From Prevotella sp. UBA2742 (GTDB lineage Bacteria > Bacteroidota > Bacteroidia > Bacteroidales > Bacteroidaceae): a stretch of 64,000 bases of DNA. Within the stretch, counting starts at the first letter, position 1. The number at the start of each line of letters is the position of its first letter. The stretch spans positions 106,216 through 170,215 of the forward strand of contig DEJS01000005.1 of the NCBI GenBank assembly GCA_002353485.1. Direction: 5' to 3'. The notes under the pieces are model-generated. The model was not told the origin of the DNA. It did not search any database and saw nothing but the letters and a program-made list of their open reading frames with translations. Shown here in pieces: positions 7,823-15,587 of the stretch. A program made the position numbers and the translations under genes.

Positions 7823-8960
7823 GGCTCTCTTTATAAGCATTTTGTAGTGGTCCGTAGTAGGGGTGTTCCTTTATTAGCGCTGGGTGCCGGGCCAGGGGCA
7901 GCAGGCGCAGTGCAAAGGCGCGGTATGCCATCGTCTGGCGCAGCAGGCCGATGTACTTCAGTGCCACCTGTGGGTAGCCCGTGACGAGGTTCGTCTCCAC
8001 CAGCCGGCGCAGGGCCCTGCCGCTCTTGTTGTGGTTAGGGATGGCCTCCATGGCCTCGAAGGCGGCACGCTGCGACATCTGGGCCATGCCAATCTGCATG
8101 CACACCTCGCTCATAAGGAAGGCGCCGGCCTGGCTGTGCATAGCACCCTTCGAGAGGCTGATGCTACGATTCAGTTCCTGTTCACTGATGTGGTGCAGAT
8201 GGAACCGTGCCACCTGTACAGCATTCTGTATGGCCGCAGCGGGCGAGTCGGCGTAGTCGGCCACGATGTCGGCCCAGCGCCCCTGGCGTATCTGCCAGTC
8301 ACAGCGCATCTCGTCGGCACTGCCCATGTGGTGCATCTCCCAGTAGTAGTCAACGCCCCTTGCCAGCTGTCGCAGCGGGTAGGGAGCCACGTAGCTGCTG
8401 GTATAGATGCTGCAGGCCAGCAGCACGGCAGCGGCGGGCACGGCCTTGAGGCGGCAGCGCAGCAGCACCATGGCCACGGCAGGCCCCGTCAGCCAGTACC
8501 CCGCGGTCATCGTCAGCAGCACGGCGCCCCACATCGTCATGCCCTGCCTGGGCATTGCGAGCATCATTGCCGCTGCCATCAGCAGGGCTACGGTAAGGGT
8601 CAGCGGAACATATACCTGTATGGCCAGCACAGCTACGACAACGGCGGCCAGGGGCGACCACAGCCTGTGCTGCCATCCCAGCAGGCGGAACGTTACCCAC
8701 TGTGCCGTCAGGCACAGCACGGCATATACCGCAGCGCCCCACAGTGGATGGTAGAAGCATTGCACCAGACACTCGCCCACATATTGAGCCAGCCCACCGG
8801 GCACGAGGAGGCGCTGCACCAGATAGTCCGTGTTCCACAGAAACAGCTGCGACGCCTCGCGGGCCGCCATCAGCCACGGATAGCGTGCCATAAGAAATCC
8901 CCCCACAGCCAGTGCTACAGCAAGGTGTAGGGGGAAGAGTCTTGAGAAGTATTCTTTCAC
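7806..8960 (-). CDS. DUF6057-like multi-pass membrane protein
   Basis: 384 residues from a GTG start. Hydrophobic segments cover most of residues 8-195 (roughly five to six membrane helices), followed by a soluble helical region (about 200-384) with repeat-like pairs (MHSQAGAFLMSEVCMQIGMA) resembling TPR-type helices. I match it to DUF6057 from its layout and its PD40 neighbour; that match is from memory of the family and should be searched. Related proteins may be longer, so a shortened soluble part is possible. It starts only 13 bp after the ackA stop and overlaps the haem-motif lipoprotein, suggesting a two-protein envelope complex made with the acetate genes. Confidence 0.65.
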   Translation of the reverse strand: MKEYFSRLFPLHLAVALAVGGFLMARYPWLMAAREASQLFLWNTDYLVQRLLVPGGLAQYVGECLVQCFYHPLWGAAVYAVLCLTAQWVTFRLLGWQHRLWSPLAAVVVAVLAIQVYVPLTLTVALLMAAAMMLAMPRQGMTMWGAVLLTMTAGYWLTGPAVAMVLLRCRLKAVPAAAVLLACSIYTSSYVAPYPLRQLARGVDYYWEMHHMGSADEMRCDWQIRQGRWADIVADYADSPAAAIQNAVQVARFHLHHISEQELNRSISLSKGAMHSQAGAFLMSEVCMQIGMAQMSQRAAFEAMEAIPNHNKSGRALRRLVETNLVTGYPQVALKYIGLLRQTMAYRAFALRLLPLARHPALIKEHPYYGPLQNAYKESHDTFF

Positions 8961-8973
8961 TTCAAAGTCGGGT

Positions 8974-10164
8974 TTAAACCAGGTTCATCGTGTCGGTAGC
9001 TATCATCAGCTCCTCGTCGGTGGGGATGACAACGACCTTCACCTTCGAGTCGTCGGCCGAGATGATGGCCTCCTCGCCGCGGATGTTGTTCTTCTGCTCG
9101 TCGAACTTCACACCCAGGAACTCCAGACCCTTGCACACCTCAGAGCGCATAGAAATCTGGTTCTCACCTACGCCGGCAGTGAAGACGATGACGTCGACGC
9201 CACCCATGGCGGCAGCGTATGCACCGATATACTTCTTGATACGGTAGAAGTACATGTCCTGTGCCAGCTTGGCACGCTCGTCGCCGGCCTTGGCGGCGTT
9301 CTCCACGTCGCGCATGTCGCTCGAGCCACCGGTGATACCGGCCACGCCGCTCTTCTTGTTCAGCAGGTTCGACATGCCGTCGGCATCCAGACCCAGCTTC
9401 TTCTCGATAAAGGTCACGGCACCGCCGTCGATGTCGCCCGAGCGGGTACCCATGACGAGGCCCTCCAGAGGTGTCAGACCCATCGACGTGTCTACGCACT
9501 TGCCGTCAACGACAGCAGCGATAGAACCGCCGTTGCCCACGTGGCACGTAATGACCTTCGTGCCCTCAGCCTTCATGCCCAGGAACTCCAGCGCGCGGGC
9601 GCTGACGTAACGGTGGCTTGTGCCGTGGAAACCGTAGCGGCGCACACCGTACTTCTCGTACAGCTCGTAGGGAATGGCATACATATAAGCCTTGGCGGGC
9701 ATGGTCTGGTGGAAGGCCGTGTCGAAGACGCCCACCTGGGGCAGACCGGGCATCAGCTCCTTCACGGCGTTCACACCCTTCAGGTTGGCAGGGTTATGCA
9801 GCGGTGCCAGATCGCTCACGGCCTCAAAGGCCTCCAGCACCTCATCGGTCAGCAGTACCGACTTGTTGAACTTCTCGCCGCCGTGCACCATGCGGTGACC
9901 CACGGCGTCAATCTCCTTCAGGTCCTTGATGACTCCTATCTCGGGGTCGGTCAGCAGCGAGAAGATGAACTTCACACCCTCCGTGTGCTCGGGGATGTCG
10001 TGCATAATCTGCTTCTTCTCACCATTAGCCAGCTTCACCTTCACGAAGGCGCCGTCCAAGCCCACACGCTCGGCACCGCCACTGGTCATCACACTCTTGT
10101 CGTCCATATTGTACAGTGCGTACTTGATTGACGACGAACCACAGTTTAATACTAATATCTTCAT
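8974..10164 (-). CDS. ackA: Acetate kinase
   Basis: 396 residues, full length. It makes ATP and acetate from acetyl phosphate and ADP, the last step of mixed-acid fermentation. The N-terminal phosphate-binding block MKILVLNCGSSSIKYALYN, the HRMVHGG and FDTAFHQTMP segments and the GVGENQ block are all in place. The start follows the pta stop by 8 bp. It is directly followed by the DUF6057-like gene without a visible terminator. Confidence 0.98.
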   Translation of the reverse strand: MKILVLNCGSSSIKYALYNMDDKSVMTSGGAERVGLDGAFVKVKLANGEKKQIMHDIPEHTEGVKFIFSLLTDPEIGVIKDLKEIDAVGHRMVHGGEKFNKSVLLTDEVLEAFEAVSDLAPLHNPANLKGVNAVKELMPGLPQVGVFDTAFHQTMPAKAYMYAIPYELYEKYGVRRYGFHGTSHRYVSARALEFLGMKAEGTKVITCHVGNGGSIAAVVDGKCVDTSMGLTPLEGLVMGTRSGDIDGGAVTFIEKKLGLDADGMSNLLNKKSGVAGITGGSSDMRDVENAAKAGDERAKLAQDMYFYRIKKYIGAYAAAMGGVDVIVFTAGVGENQISMRSEVCKGLEFLGVKFDEQKNNIRGEEAIISADDSKVKVVVIPTDEELMIATDTMNLV

Positions 10165-10172
10165 AATCTTTT

Positions 10173-11183
10173 TTACTTCTTAGCATCCATAGCCTGACAA
10201 GCCGTGATGGCAACCATATAGTAAATATCGTCTACCGAGCAGCCGCGCGACAGGTCGTTCACCGGGCGGGCGATACCCTGCAGGATGGGGCCGATGGCGA
10301 TGGCGTCGCCCAGTCGCTGCACGAGCTTATAGCCGATGTTGCCCACCTCGAGGTTGGGGAATACCAGCACGTTGGCCTTGCCGGCAATGTCGCTGCCGGG
10401 AGCCTTCTTGGCGCCTACGCTGGGCACGAGGGCGGCGTCGGCCTGCAGCTCGCCGTCTATCTTCAGCGTCGGGTCCATCTCCTTGGCCAGGCGGGTGGCC
10501 TCTATCACCTTGTCGCACACCTCGTGCTTGGCGCTGCCCTTCGTCGAGAAGCTCAGCATGGCCACGCGGGGCTCTTCGAAACCGGCCACCGACTTGGCGG
10601 TCTGTGCCGTACATACAGCAAACTGTGCCAGCTGGTTGGCATCGGGCATGGGGGTCACGGCAACGTCGGCCACTACCAGTACGCCATTCTCGCCGAACTG
10701 CTTCTCCTTGGAGATGAGCAGCAGACCGCCGCTGACGCAGTTGATGCCCGGCGAGCACTTGATAATCTGGAGTGCGGGACGCAGCGTGTCGCCCGTCGTA
10801 GACAGTGCACCGCTAATCTGGCCGTCGGCACCTTCCGTCTTGATGATCATGCAGCCCAGGTACAGGGGGTTCTTCACCAGCTCGCGGGCCTGCTCGATGG
10901 TCATGCCCTTCGACTTGCGAATCTCGGCCAGCTTCTCGGCCAGCTCTTCGCTCTTCTCGTAGTTCTCGGGGTCGATGAGTGTAGCCTTGCCGATGTTCTT
11001 AAGGCCCTTCTCCTTGGCCAGGGCAGCTACTTTCTCGGGGTTACCGATGAGGATGATGTCTGCAATGTCCTCTGCCAACACACGGTCGGCGGCACACAAT
11101 GTGCGCTCCTCCTCTGCTTCGGGGAGCACGATGCGCTGCTTGTTACTCTTGGCGCGCGCAACGATCTGACTTAATAAATCCAT
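10173..11183 (-). CDS. pta: Phosphate acetyltransferase
   Basis: 336 residues, the short (PtaI) form without the N-terminal regulatory DRTGG domains of E. coli Pta. It converts acetyl-CoA and phosphate to acetyl phosphate and CoA for AckA. Motifs include RIVLPEAEEERTLCAADRVL at the start and GPILQGIARPVNDLSRGCS near the C-terminus. It has its own promoter about 45 bp upstream with the four-heptad arrangement also seen at efp and at the CoA-transferase gene. It starts the pta-ackA-DUF6057-PD40 transcript. Confidence 0.98.
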   Translation of the reverse strand: MDLLSQIVARAKSNKQRIVLPEAEEERTLCAADRVLAEDIADIILIGNPEKVAALAKEKGLKNIGKATLIDPENYEKSEELAEKLAEIRKSKGMTIEQARELVKNPLYLGCMIIKTEGADGQISGALSTTGDTLRPALQIIKCSPGINCVSGGLLLISKEKQFGENGVLVVADVAVTPMPDANQLAQFAVCTAQTAKSVAGFEEPRVAMLSFSTKGSAKHEVCDKVIEATRLAKEMDPTLKIDGELQADAALVPSVGAKKAPGSDIAGKANVLVFPNLEVGNIGYKLVQRLGDAIAIGPILQGIARPVNDLSRGCSVDDIYYMVAITACQAMDAKK

Positions 11184-11227
11184 AGTTTGTTTTAATATTT
11201 AAAGTAAGTATCTCTCACGTCGGACTG

Positions 11228-11235
11228 CAAAGGTA
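11228..11235 (-). promoter_or_regulatory. pta-ackA promoter -7 box
   Basis: The minus strand reads TACCTTTGCA, a perfect -7 element, giving a leader of about 38-40 nt. The -33 region is filled by the heptad array. Confidence 0.85.
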
Positions 11236-11244
11236 CGAAATAAA

Positions 11245-11272
11245 GTGAAGAGTAAGGAGTGAAGCGTGAAGA
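11245..11272 (-). repeat. Four 7-bp repeats upstream of pta promoter
   Basis: Plus-strand units are GTGAAGA, GTAAGGA, GTGAAGC and GTGAAGA: four heptads, the second diverged. The array ends exactly 9 bp upstream of the -7 box, as at efp. Eighteen bases are identical to 4401-4418. Confidence 0.85.
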
Positions 11273-11359
11273 ATTTGCTCCCGCCTTAATTTTTTTTCAC
11301 TTTTCTTTCTCGCCGTTTATGTCTTTGCCCTTCGGTTTTCCTTCTTCGGCCTTGCTGCC

Positions 11360-12136
11360 TTACTCCAGCTCCTGGGTGAGGATGCTCTCCAGCTTCTCGG
11401 CCGACAGTCGCAGTTGGAACTCGCTGCGTATGGCTACGCTGATGCCGCCCGTCTCTTCAGACACTACGATGGCTATGCAGTCGCTCTCGTGTGTGATGCC
11501 CAGTGCGGCGCGGTGGCGCAGGCCCAGCTCCTTGGGTATGTTCAGGTCGTGCGACACGGGCAGTATGCAGCCAGCGGCCTTTATCTGATGGTTGGCAATG
11601 ACCATGGCTCCGTCGTGCAGCGGTGAGTTCTTGAAGAAGAGGTTCTCTATGAGTCGCTGGCTCACGGTGGCATCGATGCGCTCGCCCGTGGCCACGATGT
11701 CGTCGAGTGGTGTGGCGCGCTGTATGACGATGAGTGCGCCCACCTTCTTCTTGCTCATCGACATGCACGACATGACGATGGGCATGATGACCTGTTTCAG
11801 CCGGGCGCGGTCCTGCTTCTTGTCGCCCGTGGCAAACAGTCGGCGTATGACCTGAATGCGCTGGTGGGCGCCCAGGTTGTAGAGAAACTTGCGTATGTCG
11901 TCCTGGAAGAGGATGATCAGTGCTATCACTCCTACACTGACCAGCTTGTCCATGATGGACCCCAGCAGGCGCATTTCGAGCACCTGCGACACGACGAGCC
12001 ACAGCACGACGAACACCATGATGCCCATGAAGACGTTCAGCGAGCGCGACTCCTTCATCAGCCTGTAGATGTAGAACAGCATCAGTGCCACGAGCACGAT
12101 GTCGATGATATCTTTTATTCCAAATTCGAAAAACAC
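11360..12136 (-). CDS. cdaA: Diadenylate cyclase (c-di-AMP synthase, CdaA type)
   Basis: 258 residues with an N-terminal membrane domain (three helices within about 10-78) and a DAC domain. The catalytic DGA (175-177) in SPLHDGAMVI and the RHR (207-209) in GLRHRAALGITHESD are intact. It condenses two ATP into cyclic di-AMP at the inner face of the membrane; in other phyla this signal controls potassium uptake and wall homeostasis. It starts 12 bp after the folP stop, so both share the folP promoter. No CdaR regulator is adjacent. Confidence 0.95.
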   Translation of the reverse strand: MFFEFGIKDIIDIVLVALMLFYIYRLMKESRSLNVFMGIMVFVVLWLVVSQVLEMRLLGSIMDKLVSVGVIALIILFQDDIRKFLYNLGAHQRIQVIRRLFATGDKKQDRARLKQVIMPIVMSCMSMSKKKVGALIVIQRATPLDDIVATGERIDATVSQRLIENLFFKNSPLHDGAMVIANHQIKAAGCILPVSHDLNIPKELGLRHRAALGITHESDCIAIVVSEETGGISVAIRSEFQLRLSAEKLESILTQELE

Positions 12137-12148
12137 CTTGTTTACTAT

Positions 12149-13009
12149 TTATTTTGATTCGTTGTTGTTTCCTTTCCTGTCGGGGTCCGGCTGTGCGGGG
12201 TTCGCCATGGCCTGCACCAGCCTGACGGTCTCGACGGCTTCCCTGACGTCGTGCACCCGCAGTATGGAGGCGCCTTTCAGCAGTGCTATGGCGTGGAGTG
12301 CCGTGGTGCCGTTGAGTGCTCCTTGTGGGTCGGTGTCCAGCAGGCGGTATATCATTGACTTGCGCGACAGGCCTACCAGCAGCGGCAGTCCGACCATGGC
12401 CATGCGCTCCATCTGGGCCAGCACCTGGTAGTTCTGCTGCAGCGTCTTGCCGAAGCCGAAGCCGGGGTCGAGCACGATGTCTTTCTGTCCCATGGTGCGC
12501 AGTGTGTCTACGGTCTGTGCGAAGTCCAGCAGTATGTCGCGGACGGTGGCCTTGCGCGACATGTATATGTAGGGCACGCCGAGGCGTACCACCATGCGCA
12601 GCATGTCGTCGGGCCGCTCGGTAGGGTCGCCCGTCAGCGGACCGCCTACGTCGTTGATGATGTCGGCGCCGTACTCCTCGACGGCTCTGCGTGCCACCTG
12701 GGGGCGGTAGGTGTCGATGCTCACCACGCTCTCGGGTGCTATGCGCCGCACGATGGCCAGTGCCGTGCTCAGGCGCTTCCATTCCTCGTCCTCGCTGACG
12801 GGCTGTCCGCCGGGACGGGTGGAGCATGCCCCTACGTCGACGATGGCAGCGCCCTCGGCGAGCACCTGTTCCACGCGGCGGGCCACGGCGTCGTCGGTCT
12901 GCTGCCGGCTGTCGGCAAAGAACGAGTCGGGGGTCACGTTCACAATGCCCATCACGCGCGGCTCGCTGAGGCTCAGCAGCCGTCCGTTGCAGTTCAGCGT
13001 ATAGTCCAT
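12149..13009 (-). CDS. folP: Dihydropteroate synthase
   Basis: 286 residues. It couples p-aminobenzoate to hydroxymethyl-dihydropterin pyrophosphate in folate synthesis and is the sulfonamide target. Conserved blocks: MGIVNVTPDSF, GACSTRPGG, DIINDVGGP, LDPGFGFGKT, LVGLSRKSM and RVHDVREA. A longer frame starts 16 codons upstream, but the -7 box TATCTTTG (13014-13021) lies inside that extension, so ATG 13009 is the start. That leaves only 4 bp between box and ATG, predicting a leaderless mRNA. cdaA follows in the same transcript. Confidence 0.96.
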   Translation of the reverse strand: MDYTLNCNGRLLSLSEPRVMGIVNVTPDSFFADSRQQTDDAVARRVEQVLAEGAAIVDVGACSTRPGGQPVSEDEEWKRLSTALAIVRRIAPESVVSIDTYRPQVARRAVEEYGADIINDVGGPLTGDPTERPDDMLRMVVRLGVPYIYMSRKATVRDILLDFAQTVDTLRTMGQKDIVLDPGFGFGKTLQQNYQVLAQMERMAMVGLPLLVGLSRKSMIYRLLDTDPQGALNGTTALHAIALLKGASILRVHDVREAVETVRLVQAMANPAQPDPDRKGNNNESK

Positions 13010-13013
13010 GATG

Positions 13014-13021
13014 CAAAGATA
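13014..13021 (-). promoter_or_regulatory. folP-cdaA promoter -7 box
   Basis: The minus strand reads TATCTTTGCATC then ATG. The box ends 4 bp before the folP start codon, so the transcript should begin at or very near the ATG. Confidence 0.78.
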
Positions 13022-13110
13022 CGCTAAAAGTTTGAGACGCGCAAATAATTTGTCCAAAAACTACACCCCGCGGGTGCGGGTGGGGTTTTCGGTCCCGTCG
13101 CCCTCCCGTT

Positions 13111-13202
13111 CATGTTCAGTATTTGTTCAGTATTTCTTCAGTATTTCTTCAGTCATTCACTGGACAAATACTGGACATATACTGGACAAATACTGGACAT
13201 GA
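13111..13202. repeat. Inverted array of 11-bp repeats forming a ~44-bp stem
   Basis: The left arm (13111-13153) holds four 11-bp units of the form GTTCAGTATTT; the right arm (13159-13202) holds four units whose complement reads GTCCAGTATTT. The arms pair along about 43 positions around a 5-nt loop. Left T consistently faces right G, which is a G-U pair only in a plus-strand RNA. The rest of 13022-13272 has no gene; a GC-rich stretch (13060-13110 and 13203-13272) flanks the repeat. Confidence 0.9.
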
Positions 13203-13272
13203 AGCGGACTTGGGCGGGTGCTATAGGCGGGGTGAGCGGACGGGGGAGTGGGGCGGAAATGGGGGTGGCGGT

Positions 13273-14235
13273 TCAGTACTCGACGTAGGGTTCGAGGCGG
13301 CGGATGGCTTCGGGCGGGAAGTCGCGCGAGAAGCTGAGCTGCTGTAGGCTTTTCAGTGGTCCGTGGCGTCGGCGGTAGTCTACAATGGCTTTGGCCTGGA
13401 AGTAGTTGATGTATGGATGGCGCTTCAGTTGCGAGATGCTGAGGCTGTTGACGGGCAGCTTTCGGGGCGTGGGGTGGTCGACGACGAAGTATTGCTTGGC
13501 CTCGGCGGGGAAGTTTTCTATCTCGTCGAGCTGGTCGACGCTGACGTAGCCTCCCAGCCAGCGTCCGTAGCGCAGTATCTGGGCGGCGTAGTAGTGTCCG
13601 ATGCCCGGCACGCGCCGCAGGTCGTCGGCGTCGGCGGTGTTGAGTTCGATGTGCTGGCCGGGCTTCAGTTTCACGGGGTATTCCAGACTATCGCGCGCCG
13701 TGCCGTTGGCGGTGCGTGTGTCGGTGCTGTCGCTGGCGGCGGCGTCACGGTAGGCGGTGTGGTCGGCGGTGGCGGTGTGACGTCTGCCGATGAGTGTGGC
13801 GGCGGGCAGGTAGTCGGCAGAGATGCGTATGTAGGGGGCCAGCTCGCGGTACTGCTTGCGGGTGAGTCCGTAGAGTCGGGCAAAGTCCTCGCGGGTGCGG
13901 TAGATGCCGCCGCGGGCTCGGTAGCGGTGGATGTTGCGCACCTGCCAGGGCTGCAGTCCCAGGCGCAGCAGCTGTGTGGAGTCGGCGGTGTTGGGGTCGA
14001 AGCTGAAGCGTTCGGCCCTGTGGGTCGGGGCTACGGCGTAGTAGGTGGTGCGGGCATGTGCGTCGCGTGGTGTCCGGCGTGTGGTGTGGCGGGTGGTGTG
14101 TGGTGTCCGGCGTGGCGAGGGTCGGCTGTCGGCCTGAGGATGGTATGTCGTAAAGAGGAAGTACAGGAGTGCCGCCACGGCCAGCATGGCGACTGCCACT
14201 GTGACCCAGAAGATGCGCCGGTCGTTGCGGTTCAT
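13273..14235 (-). CDS. Membrane-anchored helix-hairpin-helix (ComEA-like) protein
   Basis: 320 residues: one N-terminal membrane helix (about 9-28), an Arg/Thr/Pro-rich linker (about 35-75), then repeated HHH units including FDPNTADSTQLLRLGLQPW, IELNTADADDLRRVPGIG and VNSLSISQLKRHPYINY. HHH domains bind DNA non-specifically; ComEA uses them in DNA uptake, though the role in Bacteroidetes is not settled. A much longer open frame exists but its N-terminal half is the out-of-frame shadow of the transporter gene. The start overlaps the transporter stop as ATGA (14232-14235), so expression is tied to the transporters. Confidence 0.85.
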   Translation of the reverse strand: MNRNDRRIFWVTVAVAMLAVAALLYFLFTTYHPQADSRPSPRRTPHTTRHTTRRTPRDAHARTTYYAVAPTHRAERFSFDPNTADSTQLLRLGLQPWQVRNIHRYRARGGIYRTREDFARLYGLTRKQYRELAPYIRISADYLPAATLIGRRHTATADHTAYRDAAASDSTDTRTANGTARDSLEYPVKLKPGQHIELNTADADDLRRVPGIGHYYAAQILRYGRWLGGYVSVDQLDEIENFPAEAKQYFVVDHPTPRKLPVNSLSISQLKRHPYINYFQAKAIVDYRRRHGPLKSLQQLSFSRDFPPEAIRRLEPYVEY

Positions 14236-15587
14236 ATCACGCCGAGCTGGTGTAGGAAGATGAGGACGATGGCTATGGGGCAGACGTAGCGTACGGCAAA
14301 GCGGTAGACGGGCAGTAGGCGGGCAGAGAGTGTGCCCTGGTTGGTGAACTCGTCGGCTACGACCTGTCGGGGGATGTACCAGCCTACGAAGAGGCAGGTG
14401 AGCAGTGCGCCCAGGGGCAGCATGATGTTGGCGGTGAGCATGTCGCAGGCGTCCATGAGCGACAGGCCCATGACGCTGATGTCCGGGCAGGCACCGACGG
14501 AGAGGGCGCAGAACGTGCAGAGCACGGAGGCCACGGCGGTGAGTATCCAGGCGGCGCGCTGGCGCGGCAGGTGCAGCTCCTCGGTAAAGAAGGCGGTGCC
14601 TATCTCGTGCATCGAGATGGTGCTGGTGAGGGCGGCAAAAACCAGCAGGGCGTAGAACATGATGCTGACGACGTAGCCCACTGCGGGCATGGCGCCAAAG
14701 GCCTGCTGGAAGACGTTGGGCAGGGTGATGAAGATGAGCGACGGTCCTGAGTCGGGGTTGACGCCCACGCTGTAGGCGGCGGGGAATATCATCAGTCCGG
14801 CGAGGATGGCAATGAGCGTGTCGAGCAGCGCTATCTGTGCGGCCGAGTGCAGCAGGTTGGTGCGCCGCGAGAAGTAGCTGGCGTAGGTGCACAGGCACGC
14901 GGTGCCCAGCGAGAGCGAGAAGAAGGCCTGTCCGAGGGCTTCGAGCAGGACGCTGCCGGAGACCTTCGAGAAGTCGGGCTTGAAGAGGAACTCGATGCCG
15001 GCCGAGGCACCTGGCAGCAGGCACGAGGCCACTACGATGACGATGAGCAGCAGCAGCAGTATGGGCATGAGCAGCTTGGAGGCCCGCTCGATGCCGCTGC
15101 GCACGCCGCGCACCACGACCAGGTGGGTGATGAGCACGAAGGCCACGCCCCACACGACAGGCTTCAGCGGGTGGCTGGAAAAGCTGACGAAGTAGTTGCG
15201 TACATAGTCGGCATTGCCACTGACATGACCGGACACGGATGCCCACAGGTACTGAAGGCACCACCCGGCGACGACGGCATAGAAGCCCAGTATGATGGTT
15301 GAGGTGAGGATGCCCAGATAGCCCACCAGCCGCCATGGACGGCCGCCGGACAGCGCGTCGTAGGCGCGGGCGGCGTTGGTCTGCGCGTGGCGGCCGACGA
15401 TGAACTCGCTGAGCATGCCCGGTATGCCGAGCAGCAGGATGCACCCCACGTAAATCAGTATGAAGGCGGCGCCGCCGTTCTGGCCCGTCATATAGGGGAA
15501 GCGCCATACGTTGCCCAGTCCTACTGCCGACCCGGCCGTGGCCAGCACGATGCCGAGCTTGGAGCCGAAATTGCCGCGGTTTTTCAT
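14232..15587 (-). CDS. Sodium:neurotransmitter symporter (SNF) family transporter, copy 2
   Basis: 451 residues with about 11-12 membrane helices. The signature GIVLATAGSAVGLGNVWRFP in helix 1 contains the unwound sodium/substrate site of LeuT-type transporters. It probably imports an amino acid (often tryptophan or a hydrophobic amino acid) with sodium; the substrate is not readable. It is closely similar to the next gene upstream along its whole length (for example GLMIFPAA.SVGVNPDSGP in both), so the pair looks like a tandem duplication. Start and stop both overlap neighbours by ATGA. Confidence 0.93.
   Translation of the reverse strand: MKNRGNFGSKLGIVLATAGSAVGLGNVWRFPYMTGQNGGAAFILIYVGCILLLGIPGMLSEFIVGRHAQTNAARAYDALSGGRPWRLVGYLGILTSTIILGFYAVVAGWCLQYLWASVSGHVSGNADYVRNYFVSFSSHPLKPVVWGVAFVLITHLVVVRGVRSGIERASKLLMPILLLLLIVIVVASCLLPGASAGIEFLFKPDFSKVSGSVLLEALGQAFFSLSLGTACLCTYASYFSRRTNLLHSAAQIALLDTLIAILAGLMIFPAAYSVGVNPDSGPSLIFITLPNVFQQAFGAMPAVGYVVSIMFYALLVFAALTSTISMHEIGTAFFTEELHLPRQRAAWILTAVASVLCTFCALSVGACPDISVMGLSLMDACDMLTANIMLPLGALLTCLFVGWYIPRQVVADEFTNQGTLSARLLPVYRFAVRYVCPIAIVLIFLHQLGVI

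Noticed and set aside
11457..13016. 519-codon minus-strand frame across folP and cdaA
   Set aside because: It is out of frame with both, extremely Arg/His-rich, and both overlapped genes have intact family motifs.
13111..13202. CRISPR-like repeat
   Set aside because: Units are 11 bp with no spacers and the two halves are inverted, so it is not a CRISPR array.
14236..15507. Upstream extension of the HHH protein frame (to 744 residues)
   Set aside because: The extension is the out-of-frame shadow of the SNF transporter gene. The ATGA overlap at 14232-14235 and a membrane helix after that Met mark the real start.
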